From Allobaculum stercoricanis DSM 13633 (GTDB taxonomy: Bacteria > Bacillota_I > Bacilli_A > Erysipelotrichales > Erysipelotrichaceae), in NCBI RefSeq assembly GCF_000384195.1, contig NZ_KB913034.1, positions 918,507 through 982,506 on the forward strand: a stretch of DNA of 64,000 bases, given 5' to 3'. The notes beneath the pieces are model-generated. The model was given only the letters and a program-made list of their open reading frames with translations. It did not search any database and had not been told where the DNA came from. The position numbers and the translations under genes were made by a program. Every line of letters begins with the position of its first letter. Position 1 is the first letter of the stretch. Below, one piece after another: positions 16,797-25,562 of this stretch.

Positions 16797-16802
16797 GATA
16801 GG
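16797..16802. repeat. IS21 target-site duplication, right copy (GATAGG)
   Basis: Direct repeat of 14350-14355. Confidence 0.85.
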
Positions 16803-17025
16803 GCAAACATTTTCATAATACTTTCCGTTGAATAAAAAAATTCAATTAAGAGATAAATTATTCTAATAAGATTAGGATATTAACCGGTAATTGATTTATT
16901 TTATCGTGTTTAAGGTTAAGAGCATAAATTTTTGTGAATTCATAATCTAAGGTATATACACCATTTTATAGATTGCTTGAAACATATAATCTCTTCTATA
17001 AATTGAATAATTAGGAGGAATTGAA

Positions 17026-17290
17026 ATGAAACAGTATGCCTATATTCGTGTCTCAAGTAAAGATCAAAATGTCTCTAGACAAATTGAAGCAATGCAAAAC
17101 GCTGGGATATTGGAACAGGATATGTATATGAATAAAGAATCAGGAAAAGATTTTAATCGAGAACAATACCAACTGTTATTAAAGAAGCTGAAAAAAGGTG
17201 ATGAGCTTTATGTTAAATCGATTGATCGCTTTGGATGAGATTATGATGAGATACAAGAACAAATCTTTTATTCAGTTCAGTATTATTACT
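17026..17290 (+). pseudogene. Serine recombinase/resolvase N-terminal domain, interrupted
   Basis: The frame starts MKQYAYIRVSSKDQNVSRQ with the catalytic-serine motif of resolvases and a strong GGAGGAATTGAA ribosome site. It continues to KSIDRFG, where a TGA stands in place of the Arg expected in the (I/S)DRLGRNYDEI motif. Past the stop the same frame still reads DYDEIQEQIF, showing that the gene was longer. Beyond about 17290 similarity decays and a later GMRLHKF piece hints at the lost C-terminal part. It encodes only 70 residues as it stands and lacks the DNA-binding domain. It sits next to the IS21 insertion. Confidence 0.75.
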
Positions 17291-17400
17291 TATTTCAGGA
17301 ATTTGAGCTCTCATTGCAGTTGGCATGAGATTACATAAATTCAATGATGAAATTTAATAAAGTGTTAGTATAGGCAGATAAAAAAACACTCTAAAATGGG

Positions 17401-17447
17401 AACAGACCAGTCGCTTCAATACGAAGATCAACTGGTCTGTTTTTTAT
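17401..17447 (+). terminator. Intrinsic terminator
   Basis: AACAGACCAGT pairs with ACTGGTCTGTT followed by T4; it follows the resolvase relic on the plus strand. Confidence 0.75.
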
Positions 17448-17482
17448 TATTTTCTGCATTTAAAAAGCTGCATATAAATTGA

Positions 17483-18514
17483 TTAAATTATGAAGAGAGT
17501 AGGTAGCCAAATAAGAGCAAGGACTAAGAGTTGGCGTTTTTTTGTCATATTGAGATAGGCGATATATTCTCTTAAAAAAGCATTAATCGTAAAATACAAC
17601 TTCGTGCGCGAACCATAACCTAATGCGTTAATATTCATTTTTTTTGAGAGTAATAAAGCACGGAATACGTGATAGTAAGTTGAAACAATGCACGTTTTTC
17701 CATTAGGCTTCGAAAATATTTTTCTCGAAAATTCTAAGTTTTCTTCTGTGTTTCTTGATTGATCTTCGCAAATCGTCCGATCGGGATCAGCACCATTTTG
17801 TAAAGCCCATTTTTTCATCGCGCGACCTTCTGGAACTGTTTCTCCTGGCCCTTGTCCGCCGGATAGAATCATAAAGGCATTTGGATTACATTTTTGCATT
17901 TTGATTCCTTTACGAATCCGACCTTGTAAAAGGGGAGGAACTTGATCTCCAAATAGCCCAGAGCCTAAAACAACTATTTGATCAAAATGTTTTCGTTTAC
18001 CAAAGTGGATGAGGTTAACGATTGCAGAAAGTAAAAAGATGGCAAGTTGGAACGATAAAAATGAAGTTGCTGTGGTCATTAAAGAGGCAAATAAGCCTAA
18101 AATCGGGTGTGAAGTCGGATTTATATAACACAATATAAAGACGTTTAAAACAATCCCAAAGGCAAGACCTAACGTTAGACAATTTGTAAATGAAAATCCC
18201 TCTTTGCGAATCAATTGGATTCCTTCAATGATTAAAAATGTAAATAACAAGAGCGGGAACATCGCAAGGATCAATAAAATTGCTAAAGCAGCAAGCTGCA
18301 TAAGTGCATAGAGAATTTTTTGTTCCATAATCCATTGGGAATAGCGAAACATCACAAGCAGCAAGGATAATCCTGATCCAAATAAACAACATAAAGCACC
18401 AAACCCTGACCATAATGATCGTCGATTTAAAACAAGGATAACGATGAAGAAAATACTTGTCATATAAAATGGCATCATCGTCGCAATCCATATGATTAGT
18501 TCCATCTGATCCAT
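17483..18514 (-). CDS. YdcF family protein (DUF218) with N-terminal membrane domain
   Basis: A 343-residue protein. Residues 1-170 contain about five hydrophobic helices. The C-terminal half is the DUF218 domain: QIVVLGSGLFGDQVPPLLQ, then FMILSGGQGPGE, then ICEDQSRNTEENLEFS and CIVSTYYHVFRA. This is the pattern of YdcF/SanA-like envelope proteins, whose biochemical function is poorly defined although a role in cell-envelope metabolism is suspected. The start at 18514 is backed by AAGGTGGG. Alone, facing away from the resolvase relic. Confidence 0.85.
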   Translation of the reverse strand: MDQMELIIWIATMMPFYMTSIFFIVILVLNRRSLWSGFGALCCLFGSGLSLLLVMFRYSQWIMEQKILYALMQLAALAILLILAMFPLLLFTFLIIEGIQLIRKEGFSFTNCLTLGLAFGIVLNVFILCYINPTSHPILGLFASLMTTATSFLSFQLAIFLLSAIVNLIHFGKRKHFDQIVVLGSGLFGDQVPPLLQGRIRKGIKMQKCNPNAFMILSGGQGPGETVPEGRAMKKWALQNGADPDRTICEDQSRNTEENLEFSRKIFSKPNGKTCIVSTYYHVFRALLLSKKMNINALGYGSRTKLYFTINAFLREYIAYLNMTKKRQLLVLALIWLPTLFII

Positions 18515-18606
18515 AATATCCCACCTTAATTGTTACGATTAGTATAACATTTGTGTTGATTTAGATTTTGTTTCTTTCAGTATTGTCACGATCTGTAATT
18601 TTGCGA

Positions 18607-18637
18607 TAAAAAAGGCGACTTCTATATAAAGCCGCCA
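18607..18637 (-). terminator. Terminator after the ABC protein gene
   Basis: On the minus strand GGCGGCTT pairs with AAGTCGCC, followed by T6. Confidence 0.8.
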
Positions 18638-18655
18638 AGGTATTACAGGGAATAA

Positions 18656-21238
18656 TTATTCATTTCGTAGTGCTTCTACCGGGTTTTTACGTGAAGCTAT
18701 CGAAGCTGGAATTAATCCGGCAATGATCGTTAAGATCAAGTTAATGGCAATTAAAATCAACCCCCCTTGCCAAGGTAATGACGCAATATTTGCGACATCG
18801 GTTAGATTTTGAATGATCATCGAAATTGGGATATTCAATAGAACGGTAATTAAAATACCTAAGACACCGGAAGTTAGACCAATGATAAACGTTTCTGCGT
18901 TAAATACATTACGAATATCACGTTTCGAAGCTCCCATAGCTCGTAAAATACCAATTTCTTTAATGCGTTCAAGAACTGAAATATAAGTAATAATTCCAAT
19001 CATGATAGAAGAGACAACTAGGGATACGGAAACAAAGCCCATTAATACATAAGAAATCATATTGATGACGCTTTGAACTCCCGATAACATCGTACCGATT
19101 GTATCTGTATAAGAAATAATGTTTTCTTCTTTACCCGCATCTTCTTGTGCTGTGTTATATTCAGTAATCAAATTCGATAGTTCTTCCTTTTCATCAAATG
19201 AATCAGAATATAGTTTGATTGAAGAAGGTGTGTCTAAATCGATGACTCCTAGTTTTGTGATATTAGAATCATAAGTTGCATTCACATTGTCGTTGTAGGT
19301 TGTGATATATTCTAAGATTTGTTCTTGAGACATTGATTGAAGTTGCATCATTTCCTGTGGAGTTAAAGAATCCATGGAGAATTTTTCACCAGAAGAGAAC
19401 GGTTTTCCGGTGAATACGTTAGTGGAAGGATTATCTTTTTGTTCTTGAACAATTTCGGCTTCATCCGCTTGTTGACCACACCAATTACGTAGGGAAGAAT
19501 CATACAAGATTCCACCTAATGCTGATGTGCTAACCGTTTTGTCAGCTGGCTTGACGATTCCAACAATTTTGACCGTTTTTGCCTTATGATTCAGGACATC
19601 TTGAACAAAGTCTTCGTTTTCACTACGGTCAATCCACAAACCGTTTTCTTTAGCGTAAAGCGCACTATCAGAAACAACTTTAAGTTCCATTCCTAGAAAA
19701 TCATCATTGGTATATTCTTTGGATTCAATGTTTTCTAATTTATTGGTCTTACCGTCGATGACTTTGTTATAGTTTTCAACTAAAGCATCTTGATCGAGCA
19801 AACCAAGTGAATATAATGCAAAGTCAGTAATTTCATTTTTAGAATTGACTGCTAGAAGGATTTCATCCTCGCTTTGTGGCCAAGAACCATCGATTAATTG
19901 ATAGTTTTTATCTCGTAGAACTTGCGAATCTGGCATTTGAATCCAAACTTCTTGATTCATTGGCGAAGACATACCTACTGTTGATTGCAAAGTTCCGATT
20001 TGAGATAAGCCAAGTTTATCCATTAACCCATTTGGCGAAACTTTGACTAAACCATAATCAGAAGCATCGTTATAAACACTCATGTTCATTCCATAAGAAT
20101 ATTCAATTGCTTCGGAATGTTCTTTAAATTTTGTTCCTTGATCGGATTCTAGGTACTTTTTGAATTCAGAGAGGTTATTGGTTTTCGTATTTGAAATCGA
20201 ATTTAAAATCGATTCAACCATTTTTGAAGTTTTGATCTTAGATGAATCTTCTTGTGGATCAGCTTCATCAGACATATCCATCATTGTTGTCATCATGACG
20301 GACATATCCATCGTGTTATCTTTTAATTCGATAGGATATTCAGCCATCGTATCGCTTTGTACACGATTGATATACGTCTGCATCCCATTAGATATCGACA
20401 TGATCAACCCAATCCCGATAATACCAATAGAGCCTGCAAATGCTGTTAAAAATGTTCGCGCTTTTTTGGTCATTAAGTTATTGAAGGAAAGGGAAAGAGC
20501 AGTCGAAAATGACATACTCGGTTTAGTTAGAATTTTCTCTTTTTCAACAATTTCTGCTTCGGTAACTGGTTGGGAATCTGAAACTAACTTACCATCTTTC
20601 AACCGAACGATACGAGTTGAATATTGTTCGGCTAGTTCCGGGTTATGGGTAACCATAACAACTAGACGATCTTTTGCGATCTCTTTTAACAGATTCATAA
20701 TCTGAACGGAAGTTTCAGAATCAAGTGCACCAGTTGGTTCATCAGCTAATACAATTTCCGGATCGTTCACTAAAGCACGAGCAATCGCCACTCGCTGCAT
20801 TTGACCACCAGACATTTGGGTTGGTTTTTTATAGATTTGATCTTTTAAACCAACTTTTTCTAAAGCATCAATCGCTCGTTGTTTTCGTTCTGACTTTGGC
20901 ACGCCGGAAAGAGTTAACGCCAATTCAACGTTTCTCAATACCGTTTGATGCATAATTAAGTTGTAACTTTGGAAAATAAAGCCAACGCGATGGTTTCGAT
21001 ACATATCCCAATCTTTATCAGTATATTGCTTCGTACTTTTTCCATTGATGATTAAATCACCACTAGTGTATTGGTCTAACCCACCAATAATATTTAAAAA
21101 GGTTGTTTTACCACACCCAGACTGACCGAGGATGGATACAAATTCATTGTCCCGAAAGGTAAGGGAAAGATCGTTAACGGCCGTAACCACTTGGTCGCCA
21201 GCATAATATTCTTTAACGATATGTTTACATTGAAGCAT
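18656..21238 (-). CDS. MacB-like ABC transporter, fused ATPase and permease
   Basis: An 860-residue single-chain protein. Residues 1-225 are an ABC ATPase of the LolD/MacB type: Walker A GQSGCGKTT, signature MSGGQMQRVA, Walker B VLADEPTGALD and switch VMVTHN. The rest is a FtsX/MacB permease: one membrane helix near 265-290, a long extracytoplasmic domain (about 290-720) and three helices at the C-terminus (SVINMISYVLMGFVSVSLVV onward, ending NPVEALRNE). Such proteins usually export peptides or sense cell-wall stress rather than import. No two-component system lies adjacent. Complete, with AAAGGACTTTT upstream. Confidence 0.93.
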   Translation of the reverse strand: MLQCKHIVKEYYAGDQVVTAVNDLSLTFRDNEFVSILGQSGCGKTTFLNIIGGLDQYTSGDLIINGKSTKQYTDKDWDMYRNHRVGFIFQSYNLIMHQTVLRNVELALTLSGVPKSERKQRAIDALEKVGLKDQIYKKPTQMSGGQMQRVAIARALVNDPEIVLADEPTGALDSETSVQIMNLLKEIAKDRLVVMVTHNPELAEQYSTRIVRLKDGKLVSDSQPVTEAEIVEKEKILTKPSMSFSTALSLSFNNLMTKKARTFLTAFAGSIGIIGIGLIMSISNGMQTYINRVQSDTMAEYPIELKDNTMDMSVMMTTMMDMSDEADPQEDSSKIKTSKMVESILNSISNTKTNNLSEFKKYLESDQGTKFKEHSEAIEYSYGMNMSVYNDASDYGLVKVSPNGLMDKLGLSQIGTLQSTVGMSSPMNQEVWIQMPDSQVLRDKNYQLIDGSWPQSEDEILLAVNSKNEITDFALYSLGLLDQDALVENYNKVIDGKTNKLENIESKEYTNDDFLGMELKVVSDSALYAKENGLWIDRSENEDFVQDVLNHKAKTVKIVGIVKPADKTVSTSALGGILYDSSLRNWCGQQADEAEIVQEQKDNPSTNVFTGKPFSSGEKFSMDSLTPQEMMQLQSMSQEQILEYITTYNDNVNATYDSNITKLGVIDLDTPSSIKLYSDSFDEKEELSNLITEYNTAQEDAGKEENIISYTDTIGTMLSGVQSVINMISYVLMGFVSVSLVVSSIMIGIITYISVLERIKEIGILRAMGASKRDIRNVFNAETFIIGLTSGVLGILITVLLNIPISMIIQNLTDVANIASLPWQGGLILIAINLILTIIAGLIPASIASRKNPVEALRNE

Positions 21239-21967
21239 AAAAGTCCTTTCTGCCTTAAATTACTCAAAGAATACCCAGATTAAATATGAGGATATTTTCA
21301 AGTTATGTAGTAGAGTATATATAATTGTTCAAATAATTATCCAAATATATATAATTTGATCAAATATATGAACAAATTATATTATGATCACATTTAATAT
21401 GATGTCCAACATTTTGGATTGATTTAAGTAAACTTTAAGAAAAAAGCAAATGGCTATTGTGAAGAATTCACAAATCGATCTTTATGCGGATTCAGGAGTA
21501 AAAAATGCAATAAAGTTTAAAGTGAATAGACAAGACATAATCGATTGAGAAATTACATCAATTAGGGGAGCACACACAGCAAATGAGCTCGACAAAATTT
21601 TAGTTCTATCAAGATTTTACTATATAATTGAATTGAGATAATACAAATTTAACGCTCATCAAACGAGATGATCATCTCTAAAGCCTAAAAGGTTAAAAAG
21701 ATAAGACTATCATGCACAAAAATAAAACAAAATGAGAATCAGCGGGTCATAGACGATAAATGACGAGCAAACAAGGATAGCGAAGTAATGAAGTCATTAT
21801 GATTGAGAACTTATTTGGACAGCTTAGATCAGTAATCTATATTAAATCTGCAAACGAACTAAAAGATGTGAAACGAATCATTGACGGTGAGCATTATTTT
21901 ATCCGATCGTGTAAAATAAATAATTTTAATGCGAAACGGAAAATCAAAACAGAAAGAAGGTGTACTT
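21239..21967. other. Long intergenic stretch without a clear gene
   Basis: About 730 AT-rich bases upstream of the ABC gene and of a tiny membrane protein gene. The first 180 bases are nearly pure A/T and probably hold the ABC promoter. An open frame at 21799-22029 has no ribosome site and no recognisable protein character. Confidence 0.4.
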
Positions 21968-22117
21968 ATGAAAAATTATGTTATTCAATTAATCTTTTTC
22001 TCAACAATGTTGGGTTTTTCGATCAATAATTTTTCATGGATAATTTCATTGATATTATTCGTTATAGATATGTATTTTATATACAAACAGATACAATTAA
22101 ACAAAAATAAAGAATGA
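21968..22117 (+). CDS. Small two-helix membrane protein (49 aa)
   Basis: MKNYVIQLIFFSTMLGFSIN followed by a second hydrophobic segment ending in a Lys/Asn-rich tail (YKQIQLNKNKE). AGAAGG lies 7 bases upstream of the ATG at 21968, which I prefer to an in-frame upstream ATG at 21929. A strong terminator follows at 22159. The combination of ribosome site, membrane character and terminator makes a real gene likely, but I recognise no family. Confidence 0.5.
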   Translation: MKNYVIQLIFFSTMLGFSINNFSWIISLILFVIDMYFIYKQIQLNKNKE

Positions 22118-22158
22118 AAACTACTCCTATATTTGCCCAATCTTTGCTGAAGTAATGA

Positions 22159-22220
22159 GAAGCTCCCAATCTATAGAACACGATCAATATATAAATCATG
22201 TTCATGGATAGGAGCTTTTC
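22159..22220 (+). terminator. Intrinsic terminator
   Basis: GAAGCTCC pairs with GGAGCTTTTC around an inner GAACACGAT/ATCATGTTC hairpin. Confidence 0.65.
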
Positions 22221-22490
22221 TTAATCTATCTGAAATCCTAGCAACTAAATGTTACATAATATAAATTATGCGAAGTTATTGATATGACAACATAAACTGC
22301 TTCAAACAGAATAAATTGAATAATTTGACTCAATTATGGAATCATATGCCCTACACTACACATGTGGCTTGATGCAAATTTTCCTTAGTGGATATTTCTT
22401 TACTGAATATATCTATAACTCGCAATAGATCAATCTGCCCTAAACATATTTTAAGTCCATATATAAATCTTCCGTATCATTTTATTTGCA

Positions 22491-22522
22491 ATTTAAAAAG
22501 CACCCATTTCACTGGATGCTTT
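22491..22522 (-). terminator. Terminator for the 82-codon gene region
   Basis: On the minus strand AAGCATCC pairs with GGGTGCTT, followed by TTT. It lies 55 bases after the stop of the small membrane protein gene. Confidence 0.65.
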
Positions 22523-22575
22523 CCTCGTGTTTTAAGTCAATCTAAGCGATGGCTTTGATTAAATGACTCATATTA

Positions 22576-22806
22576 TTACTTATTTTTTGCGTCTGGATAA
22601 TTATGTTTGAATCGCCCGCCATAAGCACTGTTTTTCGCACCGATTAAATATAGTGCTAATGTCGTAGCGAGTACGCAAATAAAAATAATTAAAGCCCCGG
22701 TTTTCAACTCTACCCTACCTGACATAGTAAGGTATAACATGACTGCTACTACAACAAAAATCAAAACGAGTAACAGTACGTTAAGCAGATTGTTCTTCTT
22801 TTGCAT
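22576..22806 (-). CDS. Small two-helix membrane protein (76 aa)
   Basis: Starts MQKKNNLLNVLLLVLIFVVV, then a short loop, a second helix (GALIIFICVLATTLALYLI) and a soluble tail rich in Gly, Lys and Asn. The ATG at 22806 has AGGAAGG 6 bases upstream; the frame extends six codons farther. Similar in layout to many unnamed two-helix proteins of Bacillota; function unknown. Confidence 0.6.
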   Translation of the reverse strand: MQKKNNLLNVLLLVLIFVVVAVMLYLTMSGRVELKTGALIIFICVLATTLALYLIGAKNSAYGGRFKHNYPDAKNK

Positions 22807-22910
22807 ATGCAGCCTTCCTATCATTACAAGAATGAATTTTTAGAATAATTTTAAAATTTTTAAATTTTGGAGTAGTGCCTTAAAACATGGTAGGTATAAT
22901 ATACGAAACA

Positions 22911-23200
22911 TTAATTCTCATTAAAATTAAAGCTATACAAAGTAAATTCCCTAATTGAGAAATTCGCACCACTATACCCATAACCGCCTCCAACTAAACA
23001 ACTATAAGGATCATTAACATACGAACGATAATTAATCGTATATGTTAATTTTGACATATTTGGCGTAGCCCACTAGCCTGTAATTTCACAAGTCAATAGT
23101 GCGGGAACATAAGTAACGCTTGTAATTGTCGATCCTTTACTTAATATTTGTGCTGGTCAAAGATTCGATTTCAAAATTTTCTAATAGTATTCCTCCTTTT
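22911..23200 (-). pseudogene. Degraded gene for a small secreted-type or surface protein
   Basis: A frame on the minus strand from about 23156 to the stop at 22911-22913 reads PAQILSKGSTITSVTYVPAL, then LTCEITG, a TAG stop, and continues WATPNMSKLTYTINYRSY ... LVGGGYGYSGANFSIREFTL. The amino acid pattern (Thr/Tyr/Gly-rich strands) is protein-like on both sides of the stop. Upstream, a strong AAAAGGAGGA ribosome site lies at 23191-23200, but the start codon and frame between it and 23156 are lost. I recognise no family. This appears to be a recently inactivated gene. Confidence 0.45.
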
Positions 23201-23578
23201 AAATATTTTAGATCAATAGAATGTTTCAATTGATAGCGCTATCTTTATATAAAGAGTAGCATTCAACATTCTAATTGTATAGTCATATCGAATATTTAAT
23301 CATATAAAAAATCAAATTATATATTAAAATATATCTCTTTGCAACAGAACAGATTCTAATTACATAAACGAAATCACACTTTAAAGTGTCAAAATTTTGA
23401 ATAAACTAGATCGTATGAATTGTTTTTACATATATAAATGTAAAGGCGAAAAAGGATTGAACTTTACTTCTGAAAAAGAAGAAATACAAATGCTTTTTCG
23501 CCTGTTTTTAAATTGATTAGTTTGAAAAAAGGTCTCGCAAATTTATGGACTAGAGACTTTAGTGTGTCATGTCGTTTG
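23201..23578. other. Intergenic stretch, probable promoter region of the relic
   Basis: About 380 AT-rich bases. The hairpin AGGCGAAAAAGGATTG...GAAAAAGCATTTGTATTTCTTC region around 23440-23500 has GGCGAAAAA/TTTTTCGCC arms (about 23452-23503) and could terminate transcription of the gene at 23579 on the minus strand. Nothing else is recognisable. Confidence 0.35.
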
Positions 23579-24748
23579 TTATGCTGCCCAAATATCAAAT
23601 GCACCTTCAATATGGGAGGGCAATTGATGTTGGGACTCAAATTGTTGTGCAGGAATGTTGTAAATCCATATTGCTTTTGAAGTTAATACGAGGATTCGAT
23701 CTGCATCTAAACGTCGAATAGATTGTAAATACTCTGTTTGCTCTACATTATAAGATTGTGGATCAATCGTAATGAAATGATTCGAAAGATCATGAATATT
23801 CAATAACGTAAATGACATTACATTTGAACTTGATGTATCACTATAATCAATAGCCACTAATCCATTTCGAAGATCAAAAATGTTGTGATAATCATATCTT
23901 TCACTCGTTACGGTTTGTCGTTCTCCAGTCAAAATATCATCAATGATAATTGTAGGTAAAACTACATTCTCTTGACCCGTTACTACATTTCGTCCTCCTC
24001 GAATTGTAGTGACTAATTTATTCTCTACGAGAGCCGAATTTCCATAATACGTTGTGACGTCTGCAGTATCGAGCCGAGTTTCTTGTACCAAATTTAATTG
24101 ACCATCGACAAGGTCAAAATGATAAAGATAACTTGCAATATTTTCATTATCAGCCATAGATAATCCATACATATAGATTTGATTGCCGTCTACTGAAAAG
24201 CTATTTGCGTATATCGGACGATTGAAGACATATTTATCTACAAGTTCTAGGTTTGGCGAATATACTGCAAGATAAGTATCATAATAATTATATTGAGAAA
24301 TAAAGAAATATTCACTAGATTGACCTGTTGTTTGGGATCCAGCATCGAGTTCTGTTTTTGTAAGGACCTTCCCTAATTCAAAATCAATTGAAACAAAACG
24401 GCCTGTCTTCCAAGAAGGTCCATAATAATCACTCAATAATAAATAACGATTTTGTATGATTGGGCGGTTTATATAATTATTTAAACCATGCTCGATCAGT
24501 TTGAATGAATTATGAGAAGTTTCTTGAAGCAATCCATCTTGATAAGAAAAACTGCTGATTCCGTTTTGTGCAACAACATACAGATCTGCTTCATCTGGGG
24601 TATCAAAACGATAACTTTGATGATCTTTATAGTAACGATATCCTAAAAATCCTGCGATACAAAAGGCAATGACGCCCAATAATGTTAACCACCTTTTTCT
24701 TCGCTTTACTTTATTTGTTTTTGTTTTCTTCTTGTTGACCTGTTTCAT
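23579..24748 (-). CDS. Membrane-anchored protein of unknown function, beta-propeller-like
   Basis: A 389-residue protein. It has a strongly basic N-terminus (KKKTKTNKVKRRKR), one membrane helix (LTLLGVIAFCIAGFLGY) and a long extracytoplasmic part made of repeated short strands of the type DLYVVAQNGISSF, RYLLLSDYYG, QIYMYGLSM, RILVLTSKAIWIYNI. Spacing of these strands suggests a beta-propeller, by inference. No catalytic motif is evident. Start supported by GAAAGGATT. Immediately upstream is an IS200 relic. Confidence 0.65.
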   Translation of the reverse strand: MKQVNKKKTKTNKVKRRKRWLTLLGVIAFCIAGFLGYRYYKDHQSYRFDTPDEADLYVVAQNGISSFSYQDGLLQETSHNSFKLIEHGLNNYINRPIIQNRYLLLSDYYGPSWKTGRFVSIDFELGKVLTKTELDAGSQTTGQSSEYFFISQYNYYDTYLAVYSPNLELVDKYVFNRPIYANSFSVDGNQIYMYGLSMADNENIASYLYHFDLVDGQLNLVQETRLDTADVTTYYGNSALVENKLVTTIRGGRNVVTGQENVVLPTIIIDDILTGERQTVTSERYDYHNIFDLRNGLVAIDYSDTSSSNVMSFTLLNIHDLSNHFITIDPQSYNVEQTEYLQSIRRLDADRILVLTSKAIWIYNIPAQQFESQHQLPSHIEGAFDIWAA

Positions 24749-24781
24749 AAATAAATCCTTTCGTTTGCCATAGACGGAAAC

Positions 24782-24801
24782 CCACTACCTTCAGGTGGTG
24801 G
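24782..24801 (-). repeat. IS200-type end hairpin (relic)
   Basis: CCACTACC and GGTGGTGG form an 8-bp stem (one wobble) with a TTCA loop. It lies just past the stop of a truncated tnpA, as in IS200/IS605 right ends. Confidence 0.6.
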
Positions 24802-24826
24802 AAGGCGCCTTGTGAATCTTTAGCCA

Positions 24827-24968
24827 TTAACCCTGACTCTCAATATACTTTTGTATAGTCGCTGACGATACTTCTCCAATACTGCAAGCAAAGTATCCGT
24901 CTGACCAAATTATCCTTTTTTTCCAATACTGTTTAGACAGAAACGAACCATACTTTGCCAGATGTATT
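24827..24968 (-). pseudogene. Truncated IS200-type tnpA (C-terminal piece)
   Basis: The minus strand encodes about 45 residues ending LSKQYWKKRIIWSDGYFACS and then IGEVSSATIQKYIESQG, stop. This is the conserved end of Y1 transposases, retaining the candidate catalytic Tyr. The 5' part, including the HUH motif, is absent. It differs from the TnpA at 1.4 kb (WSDGYF versus WSQSYC), so it is the remnant of a different element. Confidence 0.75.
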
Positions 24969-25082
24969 TAAATTATACTAAAGGTATGAATTAAATATCC
25001 ATTGTTATTTAAACAAATAGAATTAAAACGATGCAATTCAATTTTATCTATAAAATACGGTTAACGATAGAATTGTTTCGAT

Positions 25083-25116
25083 AAAAAAAACAGGATATTG
25101 ATGATTATCCTGTTTC
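25083..25116 (-). terminator. Terminator after the 61-aa membrane protein gene
   Basis: On the minus strand AAACAGGATAATC pairs with GATATTGATG-side CAATATCCTGTTT (core CAGGATA/TATCCTG), followed by T8. Confidence 0.75.
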
Positions 25117-25159
25117 AATTTCAATCAACTTTCGCAATATAGAGGCTTATGTCTTTAGA

Positions 25160-25345
25160 TTATATGAGTTGCATATAGCTGAGATAAGCATAAACGAAAT
25201 AGAGGCCTACTCCTCCAAAAAGTATCATCAATGTCGTCTTAATTGACTTAATTGGATGGAAGATGATTTGGCAAACCAATGAGATAGCAGCAAGAATGAA
25301 AAAAAAGATAAAAGAATAAACTAACATACTACCAAAACTAACCAT
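25160..25345 (-). CDS. Small two-helix membrane protein (61 aa)
   Basis: Two hydrophobic helices (SMLVYSFIFFFILAAISLVC and TTLMILFGGVGLYFVYAYL) separated by a short basic loop (FHPIKSIK). The ribosome site AAGGAGG lies 6 bases before the ATG, and a strong terminator follows the stop, so it is a genuine single-gene unit. No family recognised. Confidence 0.7.
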   Translation of the reverse strand: MVSFGSMLVYSFIFFFILAAISLVCQIIFHPIKSIKTTLMILFGGVGLYFVYAYLSYMQLI

Positions 25346-25506
25346 AGTGACCTCCTTAAAATCTATATGTGTAATTATAGCACACCAAAATAAGTCAGAA
25401 TTGTATTCGCTATGAAATGATGTTTTCTAAATTTAAGAACGAATCGTGGATAAAAGATACTTATATTGACCTGCTACATTGTCCAACATGAATTTTTCTT
25501 GATCAA

Positions 25507-25557
25507 GAAAAAAATCGTTGTTCTTTGCATTTGAGCTAGAGCAACGATTTTTTTCGT
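25507..25557 (-). terminator. Terminator after lgt
   Basis: AAATCGTTG pairs with CAACGATTT with T7 on the minus strand. Confidence 0.8.
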
Positions 25558-25562
25558 TCAAT

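Noticed and set aside
21799-22029. Open frame of 76 codons overlapping the 49-residue membrane protein gene
   Set aside because: No ribosome site, mixed composition without domain or membrane pattern, and it overlaps in another frame a gene with much better start signals.
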